Of a stretch of 44,572 nucleotides of DNA, positions 20,501-28,452 are shown piece after piece. The notes under the pieces are model-generated. The model was not told the origin of the DNA. It was given only the letters and a program-made list of their open reading frames with translations, and searched no databases. The translations under genes and the position numbers were made by a program. The stretch comes from Melioribacter roseus. GTDB taxonomy: Bacteria > Bacteroidota > Ignavibacteria > Ignavibacteriales > Melioribacteraceae. How positions within the stretch are numbered: position 1 is the stretch's first letter; every line of letters begins with the position of its first letter. Where the stretch lies: the NCBI GenBank assembly GCA_020724265.1, contig DYHH01000031.1:1-44572 (forward strand), given 5' to 3'.

Positions 20501-20742
20501 ATATTTTTTACACCTTTAACAGATGCAATTTCGGCTTCGACAGGAGCTGTAACAAATGACTCAACAACTTCCGGGGATGTGCTAAACCAATTTACGTTGA
20601 TGCTTAATTTAGGGTATTCTGCATGAGGTGTTAATTCTATTGGGGTATTGAATATTACTGTTATACCCACAACTACCACAATAAAAAAAAACATTGAAGC
20701 GGTTACGGGTCGTTGAAGAAATATGTAAAATATTTTTTTCAA
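17572..20742 (-). CDS. RND-family efflux pump subunit (second in locus)
   Basis: 1056 aa inner-membrane proton-driven exporter with 12 membrane segments and two large periplasmic loops. The N-terminal start (FLQRPVTASMFFFIVVVVG), porter region (SPEVVESFVTAPVEAEIASVKGV) and TM4 (LGLGLMIDNSIVVVDYID) fit the AcrB/HAE superfamily. The usual Asp-Asp pair in TM4 is Asp-Asn, which is common in this subgroup. A second half repeat ends with GLLLLIGLSINNSILLIDHI and RPIFTTSITTACALIPLAL. It follows the adaptor gene by 14 bases. With the other pump at 22084 it may form a hetero-trimer like MdtBC (inference). Substrate unknown. Confidence 0.93.
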   Translation of the reverse strand: MKKIFYIFLQRPVTASMFFFIVVVVGITVIFNTPIELTPHAEYPKLSINVNWFSTSPEVVESFVTAPVEAEIASVKGVKNISSRSTTGSSFIEIEFHPNTNMNVARIEINEKLFSLKDKLPFGVSAPKVSVYIPEDLKELQGFITYTVSADINASEIRRKVIDSFYYPLLTIDGISEVSIRGGTNREILIIVDYEKALLFGLTYDEIENAVNNSEIILSAGQIRYDKYFFHLLVDEKVQDIEKIENAVIKVFNNTSAIRVKDIAKVVDSYAQPSNYFRINGKETVSIIISKEPGANSIKTAEAVNSKIDELTSALPPNYIIDKEVDKSEHISNELNELLQSAVYSLAILILLLLFLFRSIKYSLIILSSLIYSLLFAFILFYLFNLSLNILTISAFILGLGLMIDNSIVVVDYIDKYYQNKGIKELVVHLKNIFSPLFASTLTTIAVFIPILFFTGELRLYFEQFALGIVLTLFASLISSFTFIPVLYIKFIKRHKSTSNSIADSFSKFYTFIITFVYRFKKAALLFLILLIGLPVWLIPNRIEGNSFLVNTYNSFFDSEVYTEVEPLIHTLFGGALNLFFNKISRGEIWHYGDQTYIIVQLKLPHGNDIKRLNQLVKDFEREILAYKNNISLLTANIYDEENAVLKVEFDEKQNSSSFPYKMKNYLTSYATRIGGLRVGVFGYGPGFSSGGAPISTMAVVARGYNYEITRNIAERFRSDLVRNPRIDNVDINKARNYWADNIYEIVGEIKRDKLKFYDITATKLFSIISGSTGGNLTYNKFSIDNDEVIFQIKYDNYNNIQLDQLSNKIILTDSGREIKVGDFVEFKRSKVIPAIHRENQQYIRFITFDYKGPFKYGKEYVQKTIDDQLLPEGYSIAMREFRFSFNEQDEANMSAILLMAAVLIFMLTASLFESYKKPFLILLAIPFSAVGAVYLFYFTELNFDRGAYAGLLLLIGLSINNSILLIDHISKNLFEYNFKRIVQLSFDRIRPIFTTSITTACALIPLALNPEESFWRSLSLSIIGGLSFSSIIIVLILPLIYALISKDKFRLQKNQ

Positions 20743-20756
20743 CTTATTAATCGATG

Positions 20757-21974
20757 TTAACGGTTTATTACTTTTACTTTTGAGTCATGTGCTAAAGTAT
20801 AATGTCCTTCAACTATAACTGAATCTACAGGAGAAAGACCTTTCATTATTTCAATATACTGATCATTTTGTTTCCCGGTATCAACATATTTCCATTTAGC
20901 ATAATTCTCTTCTGCTGTAAAGACTAATTCCCTTTCGTCACGAACCAACAATGCTGCCTTCGGAATCAACAATCTGTTTTCCAACCGTTCAGTTTCAATT
21001 GAAGCAGAGGCAAACATTCCGGGTTTTACCATACGATCGGCATTTTTAACAGTTATAGTTACTTTTGCAGTTTTCGTTTCGGGATCAATATATGGACTAA
21101 TATGTTTTATTTTCCCAGTATAGATTTTACCCGGTAAAGCGTTGAAACGAAGGTCAACTGAATTACCTATAGAAATATTAGGGGTTTCACTCTCAATTAA
21201 GCCTACAATAACAATTAATTCTGAATTATCAAGCAATTTAAAAAGTTCTTCGCCAGTACCGATTCTCTGTCCTTCGGATAAATAAAAATCTCCAATAACA
21301 CCGTCAAATGGAGCACGTATTTTAGTGTATTCTAAATTTAACTTGGCTCGTTCGAGAGTATTTCGTGCTCGTGTAAACCCACTCTTACTAAGCAGCATTT
21401 CTTCTTTTTTAGCTCCGGTAAAAATTAATTCCAGCTCAAGCGAATCTCTTTTATTAATATATTGCTCTTCAGAAATTAATCCGGATGAAAATTGCGAGTA
21501 AAGTTTATCAAGAGTTTTTTCCAATTGATTTTCTTTATCTGTTGAAACACCTTCAATCGGGTTATATTTAATCAATAAGCCATATTCAACCCTGGCTTCA
21601 ATCAAATTGGCTTCAGCTTCTTTCAGTTCAATTTGGTACTCTTGATCTTCTAGCTGTATTAATATGTCTCCCTTCTTTACTAGTTTTCCATCGTAAATGT
21701 TAATGCTCTTAATGTAACCTGTTATATTAGAGCTTACACTGACCTCTTTAGCGGCTTTTACAATTCCATTCGCATTAGTTTTTAAAACTAAACTGCCAAG
21801 TAAAACCGGTGCAGTTTTTACATCGAATATTACCTCATCTAATTTTTCATAGTCGATTTTGGTTGCTTCAGTCTCATCATTCTTTTTGCTCTGTGAAAAT
21901 GGAATTACGAGTAAACCAATCACCACTATGAAAACAACTACTATTGCTGAAGCATATTTGATTTTTATCTTCAT
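20757..21974 (-). CDS. RND periplasmic adaptor (membrane fusion protein, HlyD/AcrA type)
   Basis: 405 aa. N-terminal membrane anchor (about 8-25), barrel-sandwich/lipoyl halves (about 70-110 and 215-250; NITGYIKSINIYDGKLVKKGDILIQL and TKIRAPFDGVIGDFYLSEGQRIGTGEEL), a helical hairpin between them (about 110-210), then the beta-barrel (DLRFNALPGKIYTGKIKHISPYIDPETKTAKV) and membrane-proximal domain. It links the inner-membrane pump to an outer-membrane channel. No TolC-like gene is next to it, so the channel must come from elsewhere. It lies between the two pump genes. Confidence 0.94.
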   Translation of the reverse strand: MKIKIKYASAIVVVFIVVIGLLVIPFSQSKKNDETEATKIDYEKLDEVIFDVKTAPVLLGSLVLKTNANGIVKAAKEVSVSSNITGYIKSINIYDGKLVKKGDILIQLEDQEYQIELKEAEANLIEARVEYGLLIKYNPIEGVSTDKENQLEKTLDKLYSQFSSGLISEEQYINKRDSLELELIFTGAKKEEMLLSKSGFTRARNTLERAKLNLEYTKIRAPFDGVIGDFYLSEGQRIGTGEELFKLLDNSELIVIVGLIESETPNISIGNSVDLRFNALPGKIYTGKIKHISPYIDPETKTAKVTITVKNADRMVKPGMFASASIETERLENRLLIPKAALLVRDERELVFTAEENYAKWKYVDTGKQNDQYIEIMKGLSPVDSVIVEGHYTLAHDSKVKVINR

Positions 21975-22083
21975 TAGAAATCCGTTTTTGATTTATTTTG
22001 ATGTTAATTCTGTGCTCATTCAGCATAAGTCTGATTAATATATTATCAGCAATCAAAATTAAAAAATATTACTGCCCGTTGTT

Positions 22084-25000
22084 TCATTTTTTTGAATACT
22101 TTTCAATATAACTGTAAAGAACAGGAATAATAATTAGTGTTAAAAATGTTGCAGAAACTAATCCGCCGGTAATTGCTAATGCAAGTGACATTCTTAGTTG
22201 TGTAGCAGCGCCAATTCCAATCATCATAGGAATTAAACCGAATATAACCGTTAAGCTGTTCATGACAATCGGTCGGAATCTATCTTTTCCGGCTTGCAAT
22301 ATTGCATCACGAACAGATAATCCTTCTTTCCTTTTTCGTAATATAAATTCAACTTTTACAACTGCGTCATTATCTGCAATTCCGATTAAGATTACCAATC
22401 CCATAAGAGAAATAATACTTAGACTTTCGCCCAAAAGATAAAGGGTTAATATCCCACCAATTAATCCCAAAGGTACTGAAAAGATTATAATAAACGGATA
22501 AAGCAGTGATTCAAATTCCGATGCCAAAATAATATACATTAGCAAAACAGAAATTAGCAGAGCAACATAAAGTTTCGAAAATGAATCTTCAATTTCTTGG
22601 TTAACGCCGGCAACAATAATTACTTCCGAAGGTGTTTTTGGCAACTCATCAATTCTTTTTTCAATTTCTTTTGCAACCTTCTCTATATTTGCTTCCTGAA
22701 TATCGGCGTAAATATAAACTGTGCGAGCTTGATCTTCTCTCCAAATTTCGGAATAGATTTCTTTCCTATTAACGTCGAGCAGATTTACCAACGGTATGGT
22801 TCTATTTTCAATTTTCACAGAACGTTGAAGAACTTTCTCTAATTCATCTCTTTGATTTTCATTTGTTGTTAATTTTACAGCAACTTTCTTATCGAAATCG
22901 GAAAAGTGCACCGCTTCAATTCCTTTTACCATTGATACAATTGTGTTGACAACATTGGAAACGTTTATGCCGTATGCATTACATTTATCGCGGTTAATTT
23001 GAATACTGTAACCGGGCAAACCCGATTCCATCCCAAAAACGAATTCTTTTATTCCCGCAATTCTATTTTCCGTTAAGTCATCAATCAACAGTTTTGCTTT
23101 TGCAACGGCATCATCAATGTTGTTGTTTTTAATTTTTATTTCAATGTCGTATTCCGAAGGTGAAATTACTTGAGTGTATGCTGTCTTTATATTTTTAAAT
23201 GAATAATCTATTCCACTGAGATTACGAAATATCTCTCTAAGTTTATCTTGTGTTTCGAAATAATAACTGCTGTTATTCAGTTTCACAATTAAGTTGGTTT
23301 TTTCAACTGAGAATTGTTCCTTATTAAGGAAATCGAATTCGTTTACTCTCCCGATATTTGAAACGATACTTTGAATATTTGGCAGCTTCAGCACGGCATT
23401 TTCAATTTCGGAAGTTAAATTTGCGTTGCCTCGTAATGATATACCTTTAGGGAATGTTAAATCAATTACAAACTCTTCCTGAGATGCTTCAGGTATAAAT
23501 TCTTTCTTAATATCGATAGCTGCTAATATAGTTGCCCCTGCAAGTAAAAGCGTAATTAATATAACTTTCGGTCTGTTGTTTAGTGACCATAGAAGTAATT
23601 TATGATAATACTCAATCAATCTTTCCATCCATAGATCAACTCTATGAAAAAACTTTCTAAAGATTGAATGGAGCTTATTAAATAATAACAGGTAAGTCTT
23701 AATGACAAAATATTTGGCAGAAGTAAAAAGTAGAACAAAAGGAATTTTAGACCAAAACCATAGTTTAGCTGTTATACTTAATGAATCCGGTTTTGGAATT
23801 ATAATATATTCACTCATGTACTTGCTTCGGTCAATTTGAAAATGTTTCTCTCTCGATACAATCATCGGAATAAGAGTTAATGCAGCAAAAATTGAAGCGC
23901 TCAGTGAAAAGACAATTGCCAAAGCTTGGTCTCTGAAAAGTTCACCGGTTATTCCTTTTATAAATATCAAAGGTAGAAAGACAACAATGGTAGTAAGAGT
24001 TGCGGCGACAACCGGCATCGAAACTTCACTTGTACCTTTTATTACCGCTTCTTTTAACGATAACCCTTGTTCAATGTATCGAACTATATTTTCAATAACA
24101 ATTATAGAATTATCCAGAAGCATACCTATACCTACTGCAATGCCGCCTAAAGATATTATGTTGAAATTAATTCCGAATGCATACATTAGTAAAACGGTAA
24201 TTACCAATGATGCGGGTATCGTGATAGCAATTGCAAAGATATTTCTTAAATTACCGAGAAAGAAAAAGAGTACTATAGAAGCAAGAATACCACCGTATAA
24301 AATTTCCTGCTTAACGTTTTCGATAGCATCTTCAATAAAACCGGACTGATCTGAAACAATATTTAAATCGAATTCGGGATATTCGGCTCGAAGTGATTCG
24401 ATTACTTCTTTAACTTTTTGTGCAACTGTTACAGTATTGGCTTCAGGTTGTTTGTAGATAAGCAATCCAACGGTTTCACTTCCGTTTAATCTTGTAAGTC
24501 CGTCTCTTTCTTTAAAATTTTCCTTTACATCCGCAACATCTTTTAACAACAGCACCGAGCCATCTGAAAAATATTTTATAACGGTATTTTCAATTTCCTC
24601 TGTATTTCTAAATTCACCTAAAGTTCTTAATGAATAACGGAAAAGTCCTTTCATAATTGAACCGGCGGGTAAATTTAAATTAACTGCTTTAATTGAGTTG
24701 GTTATGCTATCGAAGGTAAGATTGTAGTTATCTAACTTAGATGGATTTACTTCAACGAGAATTTCTCTTTCCAACCCACCTGTAACAATAGCCTGCGCTA
24801 CTCCTTCAATTTGTTCAAGTCTTCTTTTGAAAATAACGCGTGCAGCTTCTTTAAGGTTTATCAATCGTTCAATTTCATGTTGCGGTGATGAATGATCGAC
24901 ATACTTTATTTCAAATCCTTTACGGTGAAGGTTTCTCTGATCTTTTCTGTAAGTAAGAACAAGTGATTGAATCGGAGAGCCTGATGGATCAGAACGGATT

Positions 25001-25377
25001 ATTGTCGGTCTGCCTGCTTCAGGTGGTAATACGAAACTTATATTATCCAGCTTCTCTCTTAAACCGATAACGGTCATATCCATATCGGTTCCCCAAACAA
25101 AGTCGATAGATATAACAGAGATACCCTCTTTAGAAACTGATGAGATTTTCTTTACACCCGTCATTGTACCGATAGATGATTCGAGCGGTTCTGTAACAAG
25201 CTTCTCAACTTCTTCGGGTGCTGCGTTTGGATATGTTGTTTGTACTACAAGATGGGGCAGATATATATTCGGCAGTAAATCAATGCCAAGCCGCGAAAAT
25301 GCGATTACACCGAGGAAAGCTAATCCGAGGTAGAGCATTGTGGTTGTAACTGATCGGTTTATAAATGTTTTGAGCAA
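22084..25377 (-). CDS. RND-family efflux pump subunit (first in locus)
   Basis: 1097 aa, 12 membrane segments and two periplasmic loops. N-terminus FINRSVTTTMLYLGLAFLG, porter motif YPNAAPEEVEKLVTEPLESSIGTMTGV, TM4 region GGIAVGIGMLLDNSIIVIENIV, and the repeat MGLVILIGIADNDAVVKVEFI in the second half. An extra segment of about 90 residues between TM6 and TM7 (about residues 515-605) makes it longer than AcrB. First gene of the three-gene efflux locus. About 110 bases separate it from the adaptor, enough for an internal promoter. Cargo unknown. Confidence 0.93.
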   Translation of the reverse strand: MLKTFINRSVTTTMLYLGLAFLGVIAFSRLGIDLLPNIYLPHLVVQTTYPNAAPEEVEKLVTEPLESSIGTMTGVKKISSVSKEGISVISIDFVWGTDMDMTVIGLREKLDNISFVLPPEAGRPTIIRSDPSGSPIQSLVLTYRKDQRNLHRKGFEIKYVDHSSPQHEIERLINLKEAARVIFKRRLEQIEGVAQAIVTGGLEREILVEVNPSKLDNYNLTFDSITNSIKAVNLNLPAGSIMKGLFRYSLRTLGEFRNTEEIENTVIKYFSDGSVLLLKDVADVKENFKERDGLTRLNGSETVGLLIYKQPEANTVTVAQKVKEVIESLRAEYPEFDLNIVSDQSGFIEDAIENVKQEILYGGILASIVLFFFLGNLRNIFAIAITIPASLVITVLLMYAFGINFNIISLGGIAVGIGMLLDNSIIVIENIVRYIEQGLSLKEAVIKGTSEVSMPVVAATLTTIVVFLPLIFIKGITGELFRDQALAIVFSLSASIFAALTLIPMIVSREKHFQIDRSKYMSEYIIIPKPDSLSITAKLWFWSKIPFVLLFTSAKYFVIKTYLLLFNKLHSIFRKFFHRVDLWMERLIEYYHKLLLWSLNNRPKVILITLLLAGATILAAIDIKKEFIPEASQEEFVIDLTFPKGISLRGNANLTSEIENAVLKLPNIQSIVSNIGRVNEFDFLNKEQFSVEKTNLIVKLNNSSYYFETQDKLREIFRNLSGIDYSFKNIKTAYTQVISPSEYDIEIKIKNNNIDDAVAKAKLLIDDLTENRIAGIKEFVFGMESGLPGYSIQINRDKCNAYGINVSNVVNTIVSMVKGIEAVHFSDFDKKVAVKLTTNENQRDELEKVLQRSVKIENRTIPLVNLLDVNRKEIYSEIWREDQARTVYIYADIQEANIEKVAKEIEKRIDELPKTPSEVIIVAGVNQEIEDSFSKLYVALLISVLLMYIILASEFESLLYPFIIIFSVPLGLIGGILTLYLLGESLSIISLMGLVILIGIADNDAVVKVEFILRKRKEGLSVRDAILQAGKDRFRPIVMNSLTVIFGLIPMMIGIGAATQLRMSLALAITGGLVSATFLTLIIIPVLYSYIEKYSKK

Positions 25378-25494
25378 AATGTATTATGATATTCTATATT
25401 TTACACTTATTAAGATGATTAATTTTTACCAAAGTTGCCATAATAGATTCAAAAGCTTGCTCAATAACATAAACTTAGAAATGCTTCGATGGAA

Positions 25495-26091
25495 TTAATA
25501 TTCACTATTAAGCTTATCTAAAAATTTCGAATAAAATACTTCCGAGAATTCAAAGTCCTTCGTAACTGGTTGAAAGCTAAAAGTCTTTACTCCATTCTTA
25601 ACAAATATAAGTTGTGGGTATTTTGTTGTATCAAAAGATAACTCTTTTTTGAATATATTTTCATTCACAACCTTAATAGGGATTGTTAGATTGGCTTGCT
25701 TTTTGAAAATTAGGGACTTATTGCGCTTCTCTTCAGTGGTAATTGCAATGACATTAATACTTTTACTTTTCATTTGATTCCGCAAACTGTCTACCCTAAT
25801 AAGCTCTCTTTCCTGGCATTTAGCACAATCAAAATCTGACAAAAGTATAACTAGATAAGTAGAATCTTTATTCAACAATAATTTCTGATTATTAACATCG
25901 TAAACTTCTGCTACTTCTCTATCAAGGATAGCATTAGAGTTCCACAAGGAATTTATTCTTTTTTCGTAAATCGCTTTTTCTGCATTAAAAGTGAACTCAA
26001 AATCTTCAATTTTAATACGATAAAAGTTAAACAACGAGAAGACAACAAGTAATAAAAACCAGAAACCAAGTTTATATAATTTAGTTTTCAT
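25495..26091 (-). CDS. Membrane-anchored thioredoxin-like protein (module 1)
   Basis: 198 aa. One N-terminal membrane anchor (about 8-24), then a periplasmic thioredoxin-like domain. The redox motif is FDCAKCQ (Cys89, Cys92) after the strand YLVILLSD, and the cis-proline is Pro159 in KYPQLIFV. The CxxC sequence CAKC and the absence of further conserved WCxxC wording set it apart from classic thioredoxin; it is closer to TlpA/redoxin-type reductases. Its start overlaps the propeller gene end by 11 bases, so it is translationally coupled. In context I infer a periplasmic disulfide reductase or oxidase for the Cys-rich peptide encoded in the same module. Confidence 0.8.
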   Translation of the reverse strand: MKTKLYKLGFWFLLLVVFSLFNFYRIKIEDFEFTFNAEKAIYEKRINSLWNSNAILDREVAEVYDVNNQKLLLNKDSTYLVILLSDFDCAKCQERELIRVDSLRNQMKSKSINVIAITTEEKRNKSLIFKKQANLTIPIKVVNENIFKKELSFDTTKYPQLIFVKNGVKTFSFQPVTKDFEFSEVFYSKFLDKLNSEY

Positions 26092-27064
26092 TATAATCTT
26101 TTAATTTATATTTGAATACCTCTATCTCGGTGTTTTCTTTAGTTATATAAATTTGTTTGTCAGAGATAAAAATCTTTGATACCATTCCGATATTTTTTAA
26201 AAGTAACGAATATTTATATCTTCGCTCAGAAAGTGAATAAATATCAACTACAAATTCTTCTGCTTTCATCTGTAATTCGGTGGGCATAATGAAAACAAAT
26301 AAATCATCTTTGTATATGTTAGTACTTGCAAAAATATATTCCTCTCTACGTGGGAAATTTATAATGTTTCGACTCCCTTTTTTGCTTTTATTAATTTCTA
26401 CCCTTGGGTTCGTTGTTTCGTCAATTAATTTAAAAACATTCTCTATCATTCCTTCATCAGAATAAATAATAACATAACCTAAAATACTGGAAATATAAAT
26501 AAGTCTATTTGATACAGTATAATGTATATCTCCGATCAAAAAAGGCAACATCCCCAAATCTTCATTATCATTTATAGTCTCTGTGTCAAAAACATTCTGA
26601 TATTGAAAAATATCTTTTTGAAGAAAATTAATTCTTTGAAAAGGAGAAAATGTAAAAGGATCCATAAATTGAAAGGTTACTACCTCATTATTTGATACAA
26701 AACAAACTCTACCAGGAGTAAGTGTAGTTTTATATTCATAAACTTTTTCCTTATCGAAAACAGCAAATTTGTTATCATTCGGGTTGATCAGTTTAATCCG
26801 ACCATCCTTATCTACGTCAAAATAAAATCCGTTTGTAAATTCTCCTGGTCCTCTTCCTTTTTTACCATACTTCTGGATGTACTTACCCGTTCTATCAAAC
26901 TTTTTGACCGAGCAATCTAAGAAATCTAACACGTAAATATTTCCAAACTTATCAATCTTTATATTAGCTGGAAGAAGGAACATTTCATTGTCAATTCCCC
27001 CAAAACTAAATAAAGAATGAATTTCATATTCTCGAAAATCTCGCTCCCATGTTTTATTTTCCAC
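26081..27064 (-). CDS. Six-bladed beta-propeller protein lacking its leader (module 1)
   Basis: 327 aa when read from the GTG at 27064. Repeats of the NHL/six-bladed type: NIKIDKFGNIYVLDFLDCSVKKFDRTGKYIQKYGKKGRGPGEF, FDVDKDGRIKLINPNDNKFAVFDKE. Such proteins in Bacteroidota are usually secreted lipoproteins. Read upstream in the same frame there is an in-frame TAA (27094-27092) and then a complete lipoprotein leader (27241-27095), so the mature part has been cut off from its export signal. From the GTG it would stay in the cytosol. I see no good ribosome binding site before the GTG. Either a nonsense mutation, readthrough or a sequencing error; compare the intact paralogue at 28453. Confidence 0.75.
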   Translation of the reverse strand: MENKTWERDFREYEIHSLFSFGGIDNEMFLLPANIKIDKFGNIYVLDFLDCSVKKFDRTGKYIQKYGKKGRGPGEFTNGFYFDVDKDGRIKLINPNDNKFAVFDKEKVYEYKTTLTPGRVCFVSNNEVVTFQFMDPFTFSPFQRINFLQKDIFQYQNVFDTETINDNEDLGMLPFLIGDIHYTVSNRLIYISSILGYVIIYSDEGMIENVFKLIDETTNPRVEINKSKKGSRNIINFPRREEYIFASTNIYKDDLFVFIMPTELQMKAEEFVVDIYSLSERRYKYSLLLKNIGMVSKIFISDKQIYITKENTEIEVFKYKLKDYNEN

Positions 27065-27091
27065 TTCAGCAAAAATAAATTTAATCTCTCT

Positions 27092-27241
27092 TTAGTGATT
27101 CCCAATACTTACTTCGATACTCTCCTTTTTTAATGGAAAACTTTTCTCCAAATCCAATTTATCATTCTGCTCTTTTTTACAGCTCCATGATATACTTAAA
27201 ATTAGAATAATTACAAATGTAACATTGATTCTTTTAGTCAA
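27092..27241 (-). pseudogene. Orphaned lipoprotein leader of the module 1 propeller
   Basis: Starting from a TTG at 27241 with GGAGG five bases upstream (an ATG at 27253 in frame is also possible but has no ribosome site), the frame codes for a positively charged start (TKRIN), a hydrophobic core (VTFVIILILSIS) and a lipobox-like WSC followed by KKEQND. It then runs through SFPLKKESIEVSIGNH to TAA at 27094-27092. Nine codons after the stop the same frame reaches the GTG of the propeller. The leader has the form expected for an intact propeller lipoprotein, so the gene was once continuous from 27241 to 26081. Confidence 0.7.
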
Positions 27242-27266
27242 AAAAGCCTCCATTAAGAAAAATTCA

Positions 27267-27361
27267 GGCTATTCTAAAACTTGGATCATTTAGCATCTTG
27301 GTCTGCAGATAGTTATCTAAAATGAATTAAATACTTTGTTATATTTTGTCTTAGAATAGCC
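27267..27361 (-). promoter_or_regulatory. Long-loop hairpin between peptide and propeller genes
   Basis: GGCTATTCTAAAAC (27267-27280) pairs with GTCTTAGAATAGCC (27348-27361) with one mismatch (11 perfect outer pairs); the loop is 67 bases. It starts 7 bases after the stop of the small peptide gene and, on the minus strand, ends in TGAATTTTTC. It may act as a partial terminator or mRNA stabiliser, letting the peptide be made in excess over the downstream genes. Function inferred from position. Confidence 0.5.
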
Positions 27362-27368
27362 AAATTAA

Positions 27369-27632
27369 CTAAATAAAATAACCAAAACAGTAACCGTGAC
27401 CAACAACCCATGTGCAATAATCGTTATTTGAATTAGAACAAATTTCATTACACAGGTCTTCTTTTTCAGCTTTACTTGTTTGAATTAATTCAAGTTTATA
27501 ACCAAAAAACGACAGTTTCCCGTTGTCATCACCGAAAACAAGTTGAATATTAACAGCAAAAGTAGCCAAGAATAGAGATAGAATAGATATGTTAATAAAC
27601 TTAAACAATTTTTGCATAACTTTAGTTTTCAT
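27369..27632 (-). CDS. Small secreted Cys-containing peptide (module 1)
   Basis: 87 aa with AGGAGG ribosome site. N-terminal signal sequence (KLFKFINISILSLFLATFAVNIQLVFG, cut probably after Gly-34). The mature part is about 53 residues: DDNGKLSFFGYKLELIQ, a Lys/Glu-rich linker, then four cysteines (CNEIC, DYC, GYC) and an aromatic tail GYCFGYFI. The FFGYKLEL segment resembles LFGMNISL of the peptide at 30058, so the two are related. It resembles in layout the NVEALA-type small secreted peptides of Bacteroides, which also sit by propellers and thioredoxins, but has no NVEALA motif. Four Cys could make two disulfides. Confidence 0.75.
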   Translation of the reverse strand: MKTKVMQKLFKFINISILSLFLATFAVNIQLVFGDDNGKLSFFGYKLELIQTSKAEKEDLCNEICSNSNNDYCTWVVGHGYCFGYFI

Positions 27633-27648
27633 ACAACCTCCTATTTTA

Positions 27649-28119
27649 TTATTTATTATTTACTCTCCCAGCGCTGGGATTATTTTCATTCATTGTTAGA
27701 TAAATTGTTACAATGAGTAATAGAAAATTCCTGATTATCATTCCAATCCCAAAATCTGATTTGATTGTGTTTCCAAAACAACCACAATCACTTTCTAAAC
27801 CAATTGTAAATCCATAAAGACTGAATAGAAAAAAGAAAATAAATAATGTTGTAACAATTCGAAGTGTAGTTTTAATTTTTACTTTTAGAATCAGCATTAT
27901 ACCAAGTGATATTTCAATAACCGGCAAAAGGGATGTTAATGGTATTATAAAGCTATCTTCAATTAAGTTGGTAATTTGTATTGTTTCTATAAGCGGCTGT
28001 GAATCAATTATTTTACTTATGCCGGTAAATAGAAGAAGGACAGCAAGGAAGTAGTAGCTGAAAAGATATAAACTTTTTTGCAGATTTATCGATAACTTAT
28101 TTATTGGTAATGAGTCCAT
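27649..28119 (-). CDS. MauE/DoxX-like redox membrane protein (module 1)
   Basis: 156 aa from the ATG at 28119 (a TTG nine bases further up is also possible). Four membrane segments. The strongest feature is ESDCGCFGN (Cys112, Cys114), the paired Cys conserved in MauE-type proteins, which help disulfide formation in methylamine dehydrogenase and pair with thioredoxin-like partners. Its C-terminal half is nearly identical in DNA and protein to the copy at 32531, with 38 identical consecutive residues around the CGC motif. First gene of module 1, just behind a TTGACA/TATCTT promoter. Likely passes electrons across the membrane to or from the periplasmic thioredoxin and peptide (inference). Confidence 0.85.
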   Translation of the reverse strand: MDSLPINKLSINLQKSLYLFSYYFLAVLLLFTGISKIIDSQPLIETIQITNLIEDSFIIPLTSLLPVIEISLGIMLILKVKIKTTLRIVTTLFIFFFLFSLYGFTIGLESDCGCFGNTIKSDFGIGMIIRNFLLLIVTIYLTMNENNPSAGRVNNK

Positions 28120-28148
28120 CAAACTCAAATTGATTTATCTTTATGATG

Positions 28149-28176
28149 AAGATAAAAAAAAAGAAATTTGTGTCAA
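28149..28176 (-). promoter_or_regulatory. Promoter of module 1
   Basis: On the minus strand TTGACA (28176-28171) and TATCTT (28154-28149) are 16 bases apart with a T-rich spacer. It ends 29 bases before the MauE start codon, so the leader is short. The same pair with the same flanking words is found before the second MauE copy at 33058-33087, indicating that promoter and gene were duplicated together. Confidence 0.7.
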
Positions 28177-28452
28177 GAAAAATTTTTTAATGTTTCACCA
28201 TTAATTATAAATTAGTAAATAAATTATAACGTTTGCTTTTCATTTATTGTAGATGAATGAGTAAGTGAAAATAGTTGTAAATCAACAACTATCGTCCTTC
28301 AAAATTATATTTAGAAATTACTTTTTTCCTTAGTTTTCTATTATTATTAATTTTTTATATGAAATTAATAATATTAGCTTAACGAAATACACCAGACAAT
28401 AGATTCCGTTAAATCTTAGTATATAATAGCTAATTCAATTTGTAAAACTGAA
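28177..28452. other. Non-coding stretch between modules
   Basis: About 275 bases, very AT-rich. It contains a small hairpin (GTTGTAAATCAACAAC near 28273-28289) and nothing that reads as a gene on either strand. It may hold the transcription end of the upstream module; no clear T-tailed terminator is visible. Confidence 0.4.
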
